DNA of 64,000 nt from Peribacillus cavernae (GTDB taxonomy: Bacteria > Bacillota > Bacilli > Bacillales > DSM-1321), in assembly GCF_003989135.1 (NCBI RefSeq), contig NZ_RYZZ01000001.1, positions 1 through 64,000 on the forward strand. The letters are read 5' to 3'. The notes beneath the pieces were generated by a model, which worked only from the letters and a program-made list of their open reading frames with translations, did no database searches and was not told the DNA's origin. Position 1 is the stretch's first letter. The number at the start of each line of letters is the position of its first letter. The translations under genes and the position numbers were made by a program. Shown piece by piece: positions 10,384-22,106 of the stretch.

Positions 10384-10646
10384 AGCACTTACATGGGTTG
10401 CTACTATTATGTATCGGCGTAATTTTTCTACTGAAGAATCGAACGAATAATTCCAGGTCGTGATACATTGGCGAAAAAACAGGAACTCAGATAACTGGAA
10501 ACTAAACCGGTTAATTTTGTTTAAAATAGGTTTATTCTCTGATTAACGGATCTTATGCGACTGATTCCCTCTTCCAGTTCAAGACCACAAGGATAGTTTT
10601 AAGTACTACTTTTTCTTTTCGAATATTTGAAACACTCTAAATCGCG
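10384..10646. other. Intergenic region without recognised features
   Basis: A stretch of 263 bp between the frameshifted phosphodiesterase and repeat copy 2. I see no coding frame, strong hairpin or clear promoter in it. Confidence 0.5.
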
Positions 10647-11041
10647 ACCTTCAAATTGATGGCAAAAATAATAAGACTTCATACCATAAATGTATCGACA
10701 ATATGGAGATGATCTTATGGTGAAATGGATTGATGTATCTACAAGCAAACGTCAATTAAAACTTTATGATGCCAGCAGGCTGTTAAAGACATACCCAATT
10801 GCTGTTGAGAAAATATTAACCCCAACACCTAGTGGAAACTATAAAATAATCAATAAACAACCCAATCCTGGAGGCCCGTTCGGAGTGCTATGGATGGGTT
10901 TGTCAAAACCTCATTACGGGATACACGGTACTAACAATCCTTCTTCGATTGGTAAAATTGTGTCACGCGGCTGTATTAGAATGCATAACCATCAAGTTTT
11001 AGAACTTTCATCTTTGGTTCCTATAGGAACAAACGTTTATA
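10647..11041 (+). repeat. Direct repeat copy 2 (395 bp, contains L,D-transpeptidase)
   Basis: This is the partner of 3185-3579, at offset 7462. It includes the same region upstream of the transpeptidase start and most of the coding frame. The two copies are in the same orientation and enclose the IS30 remnant, the YkoN/YkoQ/YkoP-like genes and the phosphodiesterase. Confidence 0.9.
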
Positions 11042-11130
11042 CACGAAAAAAAGATGGTGCTAGGTTACAAACGATTTCTAAATATGCGTATGACCTCGTT
11101 AGCAACATCAGCCTAAAACATTTGACCTAA
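10717..11130 (+). CDS. Short L,D-transpeptidase (YkuD domain), copy 2, full length
   Basis: A 137-aa YkuD-domain protein with the same catalytic region as copy 1 (HGTNNP and SRGCIRM with the nucleophilic Cys). It has an intact C-terminal tail ([17 protein letters not shown]). Start at 10717 with GGAG 8 nt upstream. No signal peptide, so export or action inside a forespore/mother-cell compartment is undetermined. Its last 23 bp overlap the 3' end of the convergent small gene at 11108-11308. The few differences from copy 1 suggest recent duplication or ongoing gene conversion. Confidence 0.85.
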   Translation: MVKWIDVSTSKRQLKLYDASRLLKTYPIAVEKILTPTPSGNYKIINKQPNPGGPFGVLWMGLSKPHYGIHGTNNPSSIGKIVSRGCIRMHNHQVLELSSLVPIGTNVYTRKKDGARLQTISKYAYDLVSNISLKHLT

Positions 11131-11308
11131 ATTGAACTGTTCCTACCTCGTTTCCTTCTTCATCAATAAGGAGATGTCCATGAACCTTAATTAACTTGTT
11201 AAACATTTCCTGCATGTTACTGGCTATAATAACAACAGGTTCAAGTTGCCCTGACGCTCCGTTGACAACTACAGTGTACCTATTTCTTTTCTTGTGTACT
11301 AAAACCAT
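11108..11308 (-). CDS. Small hypothetical protein (66 aa)
   Basis: A 66-aa soluble protein (begins [17 protein letters not shown], includes [14 protein letters not shown]) with an excellent ribosome binding site, AAAGGAGG, about 10 nt before the ATG. The alternating hydrophobic pattern predicts a small beta-rich fold. I do not recognise a family. Its 3' end overlaps the convergent transpeptidase gene by 23 bp. Confidence 0.65.
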   Translation of the reverse strand: MVLVHKKRNRYTVVVNGASGQLEPVVIIASNMQEMFNKLIKVHGHLLIDEEGNEVGTVQFRSNVLG

Positions 11309-12073
11309 AAGAAGAATATCCTCCTTTATTACAGTGTGTCTTATCTTCTAATTATAAAGGTTAACAGCAAACAGTAGTGTTAATTCGTCATACAAAAATT
11401 GACAGAAAGCGTGCGGAAATTGTCAGACAAAATCGGTATATTTGAATTCAACTTGTAAAAACGTCCATTAATGATATGTTAATTTGCTAACAGATCGGGA
11501 ATTAAAGAAGTTAAATTATAAAGTGTAAGGCATCCGAATAAGGGTGTTTTTTTCATGGCAAAAGGGACTCCCCCTCTGCTTGTAGTTCCTCATTGAAGAA
11601 GATATGTATAAAATTGTAATATTCGAGTTTAAGTAAAATGTCAGTGAATACACCCAATTAAACAAAAACCAGCAACCACGGTACCCAAGATGGTCCCTTG
11701 TCTGCAAAGATGTTATCATGTCCTCGCCATCCGACAATACATGTATATGTAATTATCGCTTCTAATATCACGAGTTTCGGAATGTTCAACTAGTAAGGAA
11801 TAGCCTAAAAAGCGTTATAATCGGTTGTTTAGGATTATGCGGTAAAAACCCTTGTTCACTACAGACAACCCTTCCGAAACTTTTTCTAATTCTGAGATAG
11901 GTTGCGAAGTATTGCGGTTATTGCTTTATGCCGTTCCAAACTGGGTTGGAGTCCATAATTCGAAGGGTAAATATCTTTAAAACACATTGTAAATTTTCCC
12001 AATAGATTGGTTAAAGAATATAAGGAGTGTTCTTTACCTGAAACAAATGATGCAGTATCGTCCTACTGACGAC
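11309..12073. other. Long intergenic region, no gene supported
   Basis: About 765 bp of AT-rich sequence. Open frames in it (for example 11516-11737 minus) have no ribosome binding site and unconvincing composition. No tRNA, riboswitch or strong terminator is evident. A TTGACA at 11400 and a nearby TTGTCAGACAA could be promoter or operator elements, but no gene follows them. Confidence 0.4.
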
Positions 12074-12106
12074 ATAAAAAAGCCAGTAAAACTGATGCTG
12101 ACTTTT
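12074..12106 (-). terminator. Probable terminator of the acidic protein gene
   Basis: Read on the minus strand: AAAAGTCAG, an 11-nt loop, then CTGGCTTTT with one G-T pair, followed by TT. It lies 28 bp past the stop of the acidic protein gene. Confidence 0.6.
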
Positions 12107-12133
12107 GGTTTTATTTTTTTTCTCACTTTGAGC

Positions 12134-12481
12134 TTAGAGATCAACGTCAACGTCCTGGTCTTGATCCGTCTCTTGATCTTGTTCTGAATCTTGATCCTGG
12201 TCAGCTTCCGCATCTGCGTTCGAACGGGAATTTGAACGTACGCGAGCGTTTGAATCAGAATCTACATCGATATCAAGATCGATTTTGGAGTTACCTGAGT
12301 TGCAGATTTTCGCAATGTTCTTATTTTTGTCTTCGTTTTTCACTTTATTTTCGGAATCAACTTGATTATCATTGTCAATGTCTATATCATTATCAAAATC
12401 ATTCTCTACTGCATCAAAGCGAACATCTGCTTTAGCATTAGAACCGCCGTTACCTCTACTCTTGCCATTACTTTTATCCAT
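12134..12481 (-). CDS. Acidic low-complexity Asp/Asn/Ser-rich protein
   Basis: A 115-aa protein almost entirely of Asp, Asn, Ser, Lys, Glu and Gln. It contains repeated Asp-X dipeptides (DIDIDNDNQVD, DLDIDVDSD) and a C-terminal Asp-Gln run (DQDQDSEQDQ). A start at 12481 has AAAGGAGG 7 nt upstream, so translation is well supported. No catalytic domain is present. Such proteins in spore formers are often coat, exosporium or cation-binding matrix components; this is an inference from composition only. One cysteine occurs (KICNSGN). The sequence is extremely biased and will defeat standard homology search. Confidence 0.75.
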   Translation of the reverse strand: MDKSNGKSRGNGGSNAKADVRFDAVENDFDNDIDIDNDNQVDSENKVKNEDKNKNIAKICNSGNSKIDLDIDVDSDSNARVRSNSRSNADAEADQDQDSEQDQETDQDQDVDVDL

Positions 12482-12770
12482 TGAAGTTCCTCCTTTCTTT
12501 TTTTATAAGACCACTATATTCAGATTCTAAAATTAGGAATGGACGAACAATATAGGGTAATTGTGTAATTTTATTTATATCTACTTTGAAAATATAGTCC
12601 TTCTGACCGCGAAAATTTTCCGTATAAAATAGTTCGTTCTTTAGTAGAATGTTTATTGAAGTTAAATTTGAGTAGCTAAACCCCTGCTTAGCTATTCTCC
12701 AACCCCATTTAACTTCAAAAAAGTCGTCACTTTTATAATTTTGTCGTCTGTTTTCTAGTTTTATCGCCAC
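12474..12770 (-). CDS. Hypothetical protein, uncertain (98 aa)
   Basis: An open frame from a GTG at 12770 with reasonable composition (FEVKWGWRIAKQGF, KVDINKITQLPYIVRPFL). It overlaps the start of the acidic protein gene by 8 bp, as co-translated genes do. No ribosome binding site precedes the GTG, and the family is not recognised. It may be a truncated gene. Confidence 0.3.
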   Translation of the reverse strand: MAIKLENRRQNYKSDDFFEVKWGWRIAKQGFSYSNLTSINILLKNELFYTENFRGQKDYIFKVDINKITQLPYIVRPFLILESEYSGLIKKERRNFNG

Positions 12771-12918
12771 TTAACGTAAATTTCAAAAATAGCTCTTAAA
12801 TCCGGTTAATCGCTCATATAAACTGTAATTCTTTATCTCATTATATATAGATATAAAATTCCCGATCCGGTCAAAAATCAAAAAGTCCAAAACTGGAGCA
12901 TCTACATTTATTAGCCAT

Positions 12919-12951
12919 GAAAAAACCCCTGTCTGCATGCAGACAGGGGTT
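12919..12951 (-). terminator. Terminator of the odhAB operon
   Basis: A 28-bp perfect palindrome (12924-12951; arms AACCCCTGTCTGCA) is followed on the minus strand by a T run (A's 12919-12925 on plus). It lies 15 bp past the odhB stop. Confidence 0.95.
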
Positions 12952-12965
12952 CAACACTGATTTAA

Positions 12966-14258
12966 TCAGCCTTCTAATAATAATTGTTCCGGATCTTCAA
13001 GCAATGCTTTTAAGGTTACAAGGAAACCGACTGCTTCTTTTCCGTCAACGATGCGGTGGTCATAAGATAATGCGAGATACATCATCGGTCTGTTTTCCAT
13101 TTTTTCGTTGTCGATGGCAACCGGCCGTACCTGGATTTTGTGCATTCCGAGAATACCGACTTGCGGTGCGTTCAAGATTGGGGTGGAAAGCAATGATCCA
13201 AATGTTCCACCGTTCGTGATTGTAAAAGTGCCGCCCTGAAGGTCAGAAAGTGCTAATTTATTGTTTCGCGCTTTAACAGCAAGATCGCCAATTGAGCGTT
13301 CAATATCTGCGAATCCTTTTCTGTCAGCATCTCTGACAACCGGTACTACTAATCCTTCCTCAGTAGAAACGGCTACTCCGATATCGTAGAAATTTTTCTT
13401 AACGATCTCGGTACCCTGGATCTCGGCATTCAATAACGGATATTTCTTGAGTGCTCCGATGACCGCTTTTGTAAAGAATGACATAAAGCCAAGCTTCACT
13501 TCGTGTTGTTTAAAGAAGCCATCTTTACGGCGCTTACGCAATTCCATGATTGCCGTCATATCTACTTCGTTAAAGGTTGTGAGCATAGCAGCCGTTTGTT
13601 GTACCTCAACCAGGCGTTTTGCGATGGTTTGGCGGCGGCGTGACATTTTAATTACTTCTACTCTGCCGTCTTCCCCGGCAGGCGCAGCTGCCGCAGGTTT
13701 AGCAGGCTGTGCGGAAGGGGCTGCCTTCTGCTGAGCTGGCGCCTTGCTTGCTGCCTCCACGTCTTGCTTGCGTACTCTGCCAAGAGGGTCCGTAACAGCA
13801 ATCTCGCTTAAATCAATTCCCTTTTCACGTGCAAGCTTTCTGGCAGCCGGGGAAGCGATCGTTTTTTGTCCGTTTGAATTTTCCACTTCTTCTTTCGCTT
13901 CAGCTTGTTTAGTATCACTTGGTGCCGGTGCAGCCTTTTCTGCCGCTTTAGGTGCTTTTTCCTGTTGAGCTGGTTCTGCTTGCTTTGGGGCTTCCGCCTG
14001 AGGAGCCGCTCCACCTGCTGTGCCGCTTTCATCTACAACTGCAATTGCCTGTCCAACTTGAACCGTATCTCCTTCTTCAGCAAGAAGTTCCTTTATTGTA
14101 CCTGAATGATCAGAGATGATTTCAACATTTACTTTATCTGTTTCAAGTTCAAGGATATAGTCGCCTTTTTCTACATGTTCGCCAGCTTGTTTCAACCATT
14201 GGGCGACGGTTCCTTCGGATATCGATTCCGCTAATTCTGGCACTTTTACTTCAGCCAT
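12966..14258 (-). CDS. odhB: Dihydrolipoyllysine succinyltransferase, E2 of 2-oxoglutarate dehydrogenase
   Basis: The E2 core of the 2-oxoglutarate dehydrogenase complex; it transfers the succinyl group from lipoamide to CoA in the TCA cycle. The 430-aa protein has an N-terminal lipoyl domain ([10 protein letters not shown] with the lipoylated Lys near residue 42), an Ala/Pro/Gln-rich linker, a peripheral-subunit binding domain ([15 protein letters not shown]) and the C-terminal acyltransferase catalytic domain ending in [13 protein letters not shown], with the catalytic His-Asp. I chose ATG 14258 (MAEVKVPEL) because GGAGGGGG lies just upstream and homologues start there. It begins 1 nt after the odhA stop, a tightly coupled operon. 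Confidence 0.97.
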   Translation of the reverse strand: MAEVKVPELAESISEGTVAQWLKQAGEHVEKGDYILELETDKVNVEIISDHSGTIKELLAEEGDTVQVGQAIAVVDESGTAGGAAPQAEAPKQAEPAQQEKAPKAAEKAAPAPSDTKQAEAKEEVENSNGQKTIASPAARKLAREKGIDLSEIAVTDPLGRVRKQDVEAASKAPAQQKAAPSAQPAKPAAAAPAGEDGRVEVIKMSRRRQTIAKRLVEVQQTAAMLTTFNEVDMTAIMELRKRRKDGFFKQHEVKLGFMSFFTKAVIGALKKYPLLNAEIQGTEIVKKNFYDIGVAVSTEEGLVVPVVRDADRKGFADIERSIGDLAVKARNNKLALSDLQGGTFTITNGGTFGSLLSTPILNAPQVGILGMHKIQVRPVAIDNEKMENRPMMYLALSYDHRIVDGKEAVGFLVTLKALLEDPEQLLLEG

Positions 14259-14259
14259 C

Positions 14260-17121
14260 TTACTTTTCCCCCTCCATCGTCTTCGTAATTGCTTCATTCA
14301 TGATTCGTTGCTGATCCATCTTATGAACTAGTGGATCTCCTTCCGCAGGACTGGATCTGCGTTTTCTGCCAAAATAAGAAACAGTCAGCCCATTTGGTGC
14401 CGCAGCATTTATTCTTGGTTCAACGAAGGACCATGCCCCCATATTTTTAGGCTCTTCTTGAACCCAGACAACTTCTTTTAAGTTTGGATATTTATTAAGC
14501 AGATCGCAAATTCCTTTAAACGGGAACGGATATATTTCTTCGATACTTATGATTTTCAACCACTCAAGATCTTTCTCAGAAGCTGCCTTTTCTCTCAATT
14601 CCACAGCAATTTTACCCGTACAGAAAACCACCCGTTCTACTGCTTCCGGTTTTCCGCCAGGCGTTTCAATGATTGATTGGAATTCTCCTTCGCTGAATTC
14701 AGAAACCCCGGATGCCATGGATTGATTTCGAAGCATACTCTTCGGAGTCATGATCACAAGCGGGCGTACTTCATCCAGCTCGAGGATTTTTGCCTGTCTT
14801 CTGAGAATATGGAAGTACTGTGCCGCCGAGCTCAGGTTTGCGACAGTCCAGTTATTTTCCGCAGCCAGTGATAAGTACCGTTCGAGACGGGCGCTTGAGT
14901 GTTCTGGACCCTGGCCCTCATAGCCATGTGGGAGCAACATCACAAGACCTGATTTTTGGCCCCATTTAGCGCGTCCTGCAGAGATGAATTGATCAAAAAT
15001 AACCTGTCCTGTATTCGCAAAATCGCCGAATTGAGCTTCCCAGAGTACCAGTGTTTCTGGTGCGAACACATTATAGCCGTATTCGAATCCAAGAACAGCG
15101 GTTTCAGTTAATGGGCTGTTATGCACGGCAAAGGAAGCATTGACATTCTCCAGCGTATGAAGCGGGGAATATGTCTTCCCATTTTCACTGTCATGAAGTA
15201 CGATATTACGCTGTGCAAATGTTCCGCGTTCAGAATCCTGCCCTGTTAACCGAATTGGGGTTCCATCTATCAATATAGAAGCAAACGCCATTATTTCAGC
15301 ATGGGCCCAATCAATTTTTCCATTATCGCCAAAGGAATCAAGACGGCGGGATAGGATGCGTCCAAGCTTTTTATTAACGGTAAAGCCTTCAGGCCATTTC
15401 AATAAGTTTTCATTAATTGCTGTCAACTCTTCTGTTGAAACGGCGGTATCAAGTTTTGGCAGTCCATGTCCAACCGTTTCCGGAGGATTCAATTCATGGG
15501 GTTCCTCTGGTTTGATTCCAGACACCTTATTATAAGCTTCTGAAAGTCTAGTCTCTACCTGTTCTTCGATCGCCGCGATTTCTTCTTTGGTAATCTCTCC
15601 AGCCTGAAGAAGTCTTTCCGCATAAATTTCTTTTACCGTACGGTGCTTATGAACCAGGGCATACATCTGCGGCTGGGTAACCAGCGGTTCATCCATTTCG
15701 TTATGACCGAAACGTCTGTAGCCGATTAAGTCAATCAGAAAGTCCTTCTTGAACTTTGTACGATATTGATGAGCAAGCGAAACGGCAGCCAAACATGCTT
15801 CCAAATCATCCGCATTGACATGTACAATCGGAATTTCGAAGCCTTTTGCCGGATCGCTCGCATATTTAGTTGAACGTGAATCTTCACTCTCTGTCGTAAA
15901 ACCGATCGTATTATTTGCAATGATATGGATGGCCCCGCCTACTTGGTAACCTTTTAATCTGCTTAAATTAAGCGTTTCAGCTGTAATACCTTCCCCAGGG
16001 AACGCGGCGTCACCATGAATTAAGATAGAAAGCGACCTTTCAACGTCTTGTTTAGGAAACCCGGATTGCTTTCTGTCATCCTGGGCCGCACGGGTATATC
16101 CTTCAACAATCGGACCGACTACTTCCAAATGGCTAGGGTTATTTGCAAGGGTCAGCCTCGCTTTTTGTGTGTTTTCTTTTGTAATTTGTTTATCGAGTCC
16201 TAAATGGTATTTTACGTCGCCTGTCCAGCCATAGTTAATCCCAATTGAACCCTCAGAAGGGACTAGATCTGTATTAGGGGAATGCTGGAATTCAGAGAAA
16301 ACCACTTCATAAGGTTTGCTCAGTACATGTGCCAACACATTTAAACGTCCCCTGTGAGCCATTGCGATGTTAACGTCTGGTGTACCGTTTTGGACAGTTT
16401 TTGATATAATTTCATCAAGAACCGGCACTAATGCATCAAGACCTTCAATCGAAAAACGCTTTTGGCCTACGTACGTACGATGCAGGAATTTTTCAAAACC
16501 TTCTACCTCATTTAATCGTTTTAATAATAAAGCTTTCTTTTCTGTCGAAATCTCCGGAGATATTTTTCCTGATTCAACCATATCTTTCAGCCATCTTCTT
16601 TCCTCAAGATCATTTACCTGAGAAAATTCAAAAGCAATTTTTTTAGTATAGCGTTCTTTCAAATATTGTATTTCTTCATAAGCGTTTTCCACATTTGCCG
16701 GCGCATCCGACCAAATCAGATCTGCCGATATATTTTTCAAATCTTCAACTGTCAACCCGTAATTTTCCAGATGAAGGAGATCAGTATCGAGCGGCACTTC
16801 ATTTAACGGATAAATATCAGCAGCAAGATGTCCGTATGTACGAATATTCTCAGCTAGCTTTACTGCAGCCATTACTTTCTTTACAGAAATTGAATCGCCC
16901 TTTAAAGCAGGCAATTGCTGCTGAACCGGAGCTCCGGTCTGTGGGCTTCCCGTAAGAATCTCTTCCGATGGAGGTCCATAGGTTTCAAAAAAAGTTTTTA
17001 GTTCCGGATCGACTTCATCCGGATTGGTTTGGTATAAATCGAATTGTTCCATGACGTACCCAAGGTTAGGACCGGAAAAAACTTTCCATGGGTCATATGC
17101 CTTAGCATCATTGTTGGTCAT
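14260..17121 (-). CDS. odhA: 2-oxoglutarate dehydrogenase E1 component
   Basis: Thiamine-diphosphate-dependent decarboxylase of the TCA cycle, 953 aa, close to the usual Bacillus length. Seen: an N-terminal E1o helix segment ([16 protein letters not shown]), active-site histidines in AMAHRGRLN, the ThDP-Mg motif beginning [11 protein letters not shown], and the transketolase-like pyrimidine domain with VLGFEYGYN. It works with odhB downstream; E3 is normally shared with other complexes and is not in this window. ATG 17121 is preceded by GGGGG. A single operon with odhB ending at the palindromic terminator. Confidence 0.97.
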   Translation of the reverse strand: MTNNDAKAYDPWKVFSGPNLGYVMEQFDLYQTNPDEVDPELKTFFETYGPPSEEILTGSPQTGAPVQQQLPALKGDSISVKKVMAAVKLAENIRTYGHLAADIYPLNEVPLDTDLLHLENYGLTVEDLKNISADLIWSDAPANVENAYEEIQYLKERYTKKIAFEFSQVNDLEERRWLKDMVESGKISPEISTEKKALLLKRLNEVEGFEKFLHRTYVGQKRFSIEGLDALVPVLDEIISKTVQNGTPDVNIAMAHRGRLNVLAHVLSKPYEVVFSEFQHSPNTDLVPSEGSIGINYGWTGDVKYHLGLDKQITKENTQKARLTLANNPSHLEVVGPIVEGYTRAAQDDRKQSGFPKQDVERSLSILIHGDAAFPGEGITAETLNLSRLKGYQVGGAIHIIANNTIGFTTESEDSRSTKYASDPAKGFEIPIVHVNADDLEACLAAVSLAHQYRTKFKKDFLIDLIGYRRFGHNEMDEPLVTQPQMYALVHKHRTVKEIYAERLLQAGEITKEEIAAIEEQVETRLSEAYNKVSGIKPEEPHELNPPETVGHGLPKLDTAVSTEELTAINENLLKWPEGFTVNKKLGRILSRRLDSFGDNGKIDWAHAEIMAFASILIDGTPIRLTGQDSERGTFAQRNIVLHDSENGKTYSPLHTLENVNASFAVHNSPLTETAVLGFEYGYNVFAPETLVLWEAQFGDFANTGQVIFDQFISAGRAKWGQKSGLVMLLPHGYEGQGPEHSSARLERYLSLAAENNWTVANLSSAAQYFHILRRQAKILELDEVRPLVIMTPKSMLRNQSMASGVSEFSEGEFQSIIETPGGKPEAVERVVFCTGKIAVELREKAASEKDLEWLKIISIEEIYPFPFKGICDLLNKYPNLKEVVWVQEEPKNMGAWSFVEPRINAAAPNGLTVSYFGRKRRSSPAEGDPLVHKMDQQRIMNEAITKTMEGEK

Positions 17122-17425
17122 TTCTGTAAACCCCCAACTGTTCGTAGAATTTTGATATCTTCGTTCTACCTTAAAATAAGTAATGCCCTTTTTTTTTTAA
17201 CTATTTTAAGCAAACTATACAAAAATAGTTATTTTATTAAAAGATTATTAAAATTCTAAGCATAAAACGTTTACAGATGTTATATTACCATGTTTGTGAA
17301 GAAATATCCAAAGGTTATCACTGTAATAATTGTGAAAAATGGAGGTGATTTACGGGTTATTGCACGAAAAAAGGACAAAACCACATCTTTTTAACTATTT
17401 GCTGTGCTTTTTACCACTTTATCAA
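17122..17425. other. Intergenic region upstream of odhA
   Basis: About 300 bp between odhA and the mnmH terminator. It should hold the odhA promoter, but I could not identify a convincing -35/-10 pair. A GGAGGTGAT at 17341-17349 on the plus strand is not followed by a usable frame. Confidence 0.4.
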
Positions 17426-17459
17426 TAAAAAGGGACTGACAAGAAGTGCGTCGTCCCTT
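17426..17459 (-). terminator. Terminator of mnmH
   Basis: Minus-strand reading: AAGGGACGAC, a 9-nt loop, GTCAGTCCCT with one bulged A, then TTTTTATT. It lies 36 bp beyond the mnmH stop. Confidence 0.85.
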
Positions 17460-17495
17460 GAACGTACATCGTTTTTTAATGAATAATAAAATATA

Positions 17496-18569
17496 CTATA
17501 TTCCTATCGCCGCTGGTTTCGAAAATCCGGTTTTCTCAATGATTTTCTCTATTTCTGCAACCGCCGCCTGGATGGAATCGGCATCCACAAAGAAAAACCC
17601 ACCCTCATATGAATTTTCTTTATGTGAATAACGGGGGTCATAATAATCAACAAAGAGGATGTTGATCAGTTGTTCATAATTTTCGCTTTTAACAGCATGA
17701 TACAGGTTTTCCAAAGTTTGTTTGTTTTTAATTCGTCTTTCAATTTTTTGCAGACTTTCCCACACTCTGTCTTTAAACCATGAACATTCTTTATACGGGG
17801 TGACATATTCCTGGTATGTGCGCTCGATTCGCTTCTCCATCGATGCACATACACTGATATGAATTCCTTCTTCCTTTGCTTTAAGAAGAAAATCGGGCTG
17901 AGTAGCACGGCCGATTCGTTTGCTTTCAGCCTCCATTAAAAAAAAGTCCTTAGACTGGATCGATGATAACCCGTCGAAAAGCAAGGAATCAAAAATTTTC
18001 TGGTTGTGCGGCTTTTCTTCTCCAAAATCCCCAAAAACGGAACCGCGGTGTTTCGCAATCCCTTCAAGGTCAAGAATAGGGTAACCCTTTTGTTTCAGAC
18101 CGTGGAGAATCAATGTTTTGCCGACCCCGGTCATCCCGTGAAGGACAATGGCTTTCCCTTGCACGAGATCCGGTGTTTTTTCGAGGATCCTTTCACGATA
18201 AGCGCGGTAGCCGCCGGCAATTCTAGAAACCTCAATGCCTGACAAAGTCGCAAAGGCAGCCATGGATTGGCTTCTGCTGCCGCCTCGCCAGCAAAACAAG
18301 ACAGGTTCCTTGCCGCTCTCCTGTACCCTCTTTATTTCACCAAGCAGGCCAGGAAGCTTTGGAGAGACGATCTGCATGGCTCTCCATTTTGCCGCTTCTG
18401 ATCCTGATTGTTTATAAATTGTGCCTATTTCCGTTCTTTCCTCATTTGTAAACAGCGGAAGGTTTTTCGCATGGGGAATCGAGCCTTCTTCAAACTCAAT
18501 CGGAGAGCGTACATCGATTGCAATGGAATCGGGTTTCTGGATAAATTCATCAATGGATAATTCTTTCAA
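17496..18569 (-). CDS. mnmH: tRNA 2-selenouridine synthase
   Basis: MnmH/SelU/YbbB replaces sulfur by selenium in 5-methylaminomethyl-2-thiouridine at the tRNA wobble position, passing through a geranylated intermediate. The protein (about 357 aa) has an N-terminal rhodanese domain (AIDVRSPIEFEEGSIP) with the catalytic Cys in FCWRGGSRS, and a C-terminal P-loop domain (HGMTGVGKT). Start is ambiguous: AAGGAGG lies 2 nt before one ATG (18575) and 8 nt before a TTG (18569). I prefer the TTG; an ATG at 18590 overlaps the binding site. It needs selenophosphate from SelD, which is not in this window. Confidence 0.93.
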   Translation of the reverse strand: MKELSIDEFIQKPDSIAIDVRSPIEFEEGSIPHAKNLPLFTNEERTEIGTIYKQSGSEAAKWRAMQIVSPKLPGLLGEIKRVQESGKEPVLFCWRGGSRSQSMAAFATLSGIEVSRIAGGYRAYRERILEKTPDLVQGKAIVLHGMTGVGKTLILHGLKQKGYPILDLEGIAKHRGSVFGDFGEEKPHNQKIFDSLLFDGLSSIQSKDFFLMEAESKRIGRATQPDFLLKAKEEGIHISVCASMEKRIERTYQEYVTPYKECSWFKDRVWESLQKIERRIKNKQTLENLYHAVKSENYEQLINILFVDYYDPRYSHKENSYEGGFFFVDADSIQAAVAEIEKIIEKTGFSKPAAIGI

Positions 18570-18656
18570 TGACATTGCCTCCTTCTTCATATCTTATTAT
18601 AGTCAAACAATGCATTTATACAAACAAGAAAAAGAAGCGGAAGCCGCTTCTTCTCT

Positions 18657-21600
18657 TTATTTATTAACATTGAAATAGCGTGCTTCAGGATGCGCAAAGA
18701 CAATCGCTGACACGGATGCCTCTGGTTCCATCATGAAGCCCTCAGTCAGCTTGACGCCGATTTCCTCTGGTTTCAGCAAACGGAACAGCTTTGCCTGGTC
18801 TTCCAAATCAGGGCACGCCGGATAACCGAACGAATATCTTTGTCCTGTATACTTCGCAGCAAACCGCTCCTTCATCGTCATTTCCATTGAATCACCAATT
18901 CCCAGGGCATCTCTCATCAACTGGTGCATCCGTTCGGCAAAGCCTTCCGCCGTTTCCAGCGCAAGAGCGGATATAGCATGGCTTTTCAAGAAATCTCCAT
19001 CACGTTTCCATTGTTCTGCTAAAGCGCGGATTCCATTCCCTGCCGTCACGACAAACATTCCAACATAATCCATTTCACCCGATGAGACTGATTTGACATA
19101 GTCTGCTAAACAGAGGTAAGGACTGGTTTCCTGACGGGGAAAGTCGAAGGTCTCCAATACCTCATCCGTTTTTTCAGGATGATAGACCAGGACTTTGTTG
19201 CCCTCACTCTGGGCAGGAAAAAACTGATAGACGCCGTTCAAAGAATAATCCTTATTCTCTCTAAGGAAAGCTGCAAGTTCATCAGTTAAATTATGCAGCG
19301 ATATAGTTCTTTCGTCTCCCTGCTTCAATAACTGATCCACTTTGCCTTTCAAGCCAAGGTGGTGCCCAAGCAGCATTTGTTTGTTGACATAAGGCAATAT
19401 AACTTCAAATGGATAATCCTTAAGTACATGGCGTTTTAGGTCTGCTGGTTTCTTTACCGGAACATCGGTTAAAACAGGTGCTGCTGATTTCTTTACTTCA
19501 GGTTTTACAATAAGAGCCGCTGCCACGGCGTTGGCTGCAGCAACCTTTCGTTTTGCATTCAAAGCCTCCAAATGCGCTTCCTTTTTTTCCTCGTCATGGA
19601 GGATATTTGCGGTAGCCAATCCATCCATCGCATCTTTGGCGTAAAGGACAGGACCTTGGTATTCTGGAGCTATCTTAAAATCGGTAAACTTTCGCGATAA
19701 CGCAGCTCCGCCAACCAGGATCGGTGTATCGATACCAGTCTGTTTTAAATCCTGTGCCGTCAGTACCATTTGCTGCGCTGACTTTACTAATAAACCCGAA
19801 AGGCCTACTACTGTCGGTTTGTGGGCGCGGACGGCTTCAATAATTTGCTGGGAGTTGATTTTGATGCCCAAATCAATCACTTCATATCCATTATTGGAGA
19901 GGATGATATCGACTAAATTTTTTCCGATATCATGAACATCCCCTTTCACCGTAGCCAATAAGACTTTTCCTTTTTTAGCGCTATCGGATTCGTTTTCCAT
20001 CAAGGGCTCAAGATAGGAAACGGCTGCTTTCATCGCTTCGGCACTTTGAAGTACCTCCGCGACAATGAGCTGATTATCATTGAATAATCTGCCCACCTCA
20101 GCCATTCCGTCCATAAGCGGACCGTTTATGATTCCAAGCGGTTCATCGCCTCTTTGCAGGGCGGCTTGAAGATCGACTATAAGCCCTTCCTTTGTACCCT
20201 CGATGATATAATTAGCCAGCCTTTCCTCTAGAGGCAGCAAGGCAATGTTCTCCTTCTTCTCCACTTTCTTACCACGATAAAACTCGGTGAATGTCTGCAG
20301 TGTTTCCTTTGATGTTTCAAAAAGCAGCGCCTCAGCGAGTTTTATTTCTTCTTCGGGGATCGAAGCGAATCGTTCAAGCTTCTCAGTGTTGACGATCGCA
20401 TAATCAAGCCCCGCCTTTGTACAGTGATACAAATACACAGCATTCAATATTTCTCTTCCCCGTGATGGAAGCCCGAATGATACATTTGAAATGCCTAAAA
20501 TCGTCAAGCATTCCGGGAACGTCTCTTTGATAGCCTGGATTCCTTTTACCGTTTCTAGAGCCGCGCCAATATACTGCTCGTCACCGGTGCCGACCGGGAA
20601 AACAAGCGGATCAAATATCAGGTCTTCCCGGTTCAGCCCGTATTTATTTACGAGAAGATCGACAGAGCGTGAAGCGATTTCCAGCTTGCGCTCAGCATCG
20701 ACAGCCATGCCCGTTTCGTCAATCGTACCGACTACGACGGCACCCCCGTATTGATGGAGGAGCGGGACAATTTTCTCAAACCGCTCTTCCCCGTCCTCCA
20801 AATTAATTGAATTGATGATTGCCTTTCCCTGGGAGTGCTTTAGAGCTACTTCTAATACCGCTTCATCGGTTGTATCGATCACCAGCGGCACCTTTACCTT
20901 TTTGACAACCTCCTGGACGAACTCTTTCATATTGCCAAACTCATCATCATCCGGATCTGCCAAACATATATCAATGACGTGAGCCCCTTTTTTAACCTGG
21001 GCTCTTGCAATCTCCGCTGCAGACTCGAAATGCTTATCGCGGATTAATTGCTTGAATTTACGTGAACCGATCACATTCGTCCGTTCCCCGACGAACAGAG
21101 GGCGCATCGAATCATCATATAGAAGCGGCTCAATTCCCGATACGGCATGCTGATGGGTCGTTTGCGACAGCACGCGTGGACGGATTTCCTGTAACACAGT
21201 GGACAGCTCTTTAATATGCATTGGAGTCGTTCCACAGCAGCCGCCGATAATATTCACCCAGCCTTTTTCCGCGAATTGAAGCATTTTCCCGGCCAGCGAC
21301 TCAGGTGTCTCATGGTAATGGCCTTCTTCATCAGGGAGACCGGCATTCGGGTAGCAGCTGACACCAGAGTCAGATAGTTCCGAAAGACTTCTGATATGGT
21401 CAGTCATGAATTCGGGGCCTGTCGCACAATTCAAACCGACGGCGAGCGGCTTCATGTGCTCGCAAGATAGGTAAAAAGCTTCGATCGACTGCCCGGCAAG
21501 CGTCGTACCCATTGGTTCAATCGTTCCGGAAATGATAATCGGAAGCTCTGTCCCTGTTAAGGAGAAAGCATTTTTTATTCCGGTGTAAGCGGCTTTAACA

Positions 21601-22106
21601 TTCAGCATATCCTGGCTTGTTTCAACAAGGAGCAGGTCACATCCCCCATCGATTAAGCCTCTGGCCTGTTCTTCGTATGATGCTGATAATACGTCAAAAG
21701 TTGTTCCGCCTGTCACGGATAGGGTCTTTGTTGTCGGCCCCATTGATCCCGCCACAAACCTAGGCCACGTTTCTGAAGAATACTTATCACAGGCTGCTCT
21801 TGCCAGCTCTGCTGATCTTTTGTTCAGCTCATACGCCAAAGAGCCTAAATCGTATTCATCCAATACGATATCGGTAGCCCCGAACGTGTTTGTTTCAATG
21901 ATATCGGACCCGGCTTTTAAATAAGCTTCATGTATGGATTGAATAACTTCCGGAGCTGTTATTGATAAATATTCATTGCACCCTTCGAACTCCTCTCCAC
22001 CGAAATCTTCAGGCTTTAGATCGGCTGCCTGAATCATCGTCCCCATCGCACCATCGAGGATGAGGATCTTCTCTAACATTTGTTCCTTAAGCTGTCTTTT
22101 AGTCAT
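18657..22106 (-). CDS. metH: Cobalamin-dependent methionine synthase
   Basis: Transfers methyl from 5-methyl-THF via cobalamin to homocysteine. The 1149-aa protein has the full four-domain plan: a homocysteine/zinc domain with Cys227 and the Cys290-Cys291 pair (GGCCGTT), a pterin-binding domain beginning near [13 protein letters not shown] (about residue 337), a B12-binding domain with DVHDIGKN (the His that ligates cobalt, about residue 745), and a C-terminal reactivation domain with [11 protein letters not shown]. Start ATG 22106 overlaps the yitJ stop by 8 nt, so translation is coupled. It is regulated from the S-box upstream of yitJ. Confidence 0.97.
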   Translation of the reverse strand: MTKRQLKEQMLEKILILDGAMGTMIQAADLKPEDFGGEEFEGCNEYLSITAPEVIQSIHEAYLKAGSDIIETNTFGATDIVLDEYDLGSLAYELNKRSAELARAACDKYSSETWPRFVAGSMGPTTKTLSVTGGTTFDVLSASYEEQARGLIDGGCDLLLVETSQDMLNVKAAYTGIKNAFSLTGTELPIIISGTIEPMGTTLAGQSIEAFYLSCEHMKPLAVGLNCATGPEFMTDHIRSLSELSDSGVSCYPNAGLPDEEGHYHETPESLAGKMLQFAEKGWVNIIGGCCGTTPMHIKELSTVLQEIRPRVLSQTTHQHAVSGIEPLLYDDSMRPLFVGERTNVIGSRKFKQLIRDKHFESAAEIARAQVKKGAHVIDICLADPDDDEFGNMKEFVQEVVKKVKVPLVIDTTDEAVLEVALKHSQGKAIINSINLEDGEERFEKIVPLLHQYGGAVVVGTIDETGMAVDAERKLEIASRSVDLLVNKYGLNREDLIFDPLVFPVGTGDEQYIGAALETVKGIQAIKETFPECLTILGISNVSFGLPSRGREILNAVYLYHCTKAGLDYAIVNTEKLERFASIPEEEIKLAEALLFETSKETLQTFTEFYRGKKVEKKENIALLPLEERLANYIIEGTKEGLIVDLQAALQRGDEPLGIINGPLMDGMAEVGRLFNDNQLIVAEVLQSAEAMKAAVSYLEPLMENESDSAKKGKVLLATVKGDVHDIGKNLVDIILSNNGYEVIDLGIKINSQQIIEAVRAHKPTVVGLSGLLVKSAQQMVLTAQDLKQTGIDTPILVGGAALSRKFTDFKIAPEYQGPVLYAKDAMDGLATANILHDEEKKEAHLEALNAKRKVAAANAVAAALIVKPEVKKSAAPVLTDVPVKKPADLKRHVLKDYPFEVILPYVNKQMLLGHHLGLKGKVDQLLKQGDERTISLHNLTDELAAFLRENKDYSLNGVYQFFPAQSEGNKVLVYHPEKTDEVLETFDFPRQETSPYLCLADYVKSVSSGEMDYVGMFVVTAGNGIRALAEQWKRDGDFLKSHAISALALETAEGFAERMHQLMRDALGIGDSMEMTMKERFAAKYTGQRYSFGYPACPDLEDQAKLFRLLKPEEIGVKLTEGFMMEPEASVSAIVFAHPEARYFNVNK

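Noticed and set aside
11516..11737. 73-aa minus-strand frame in the long gap before the acidic protein
   Set aside because: No ribosome binding site and unconvincing composition.
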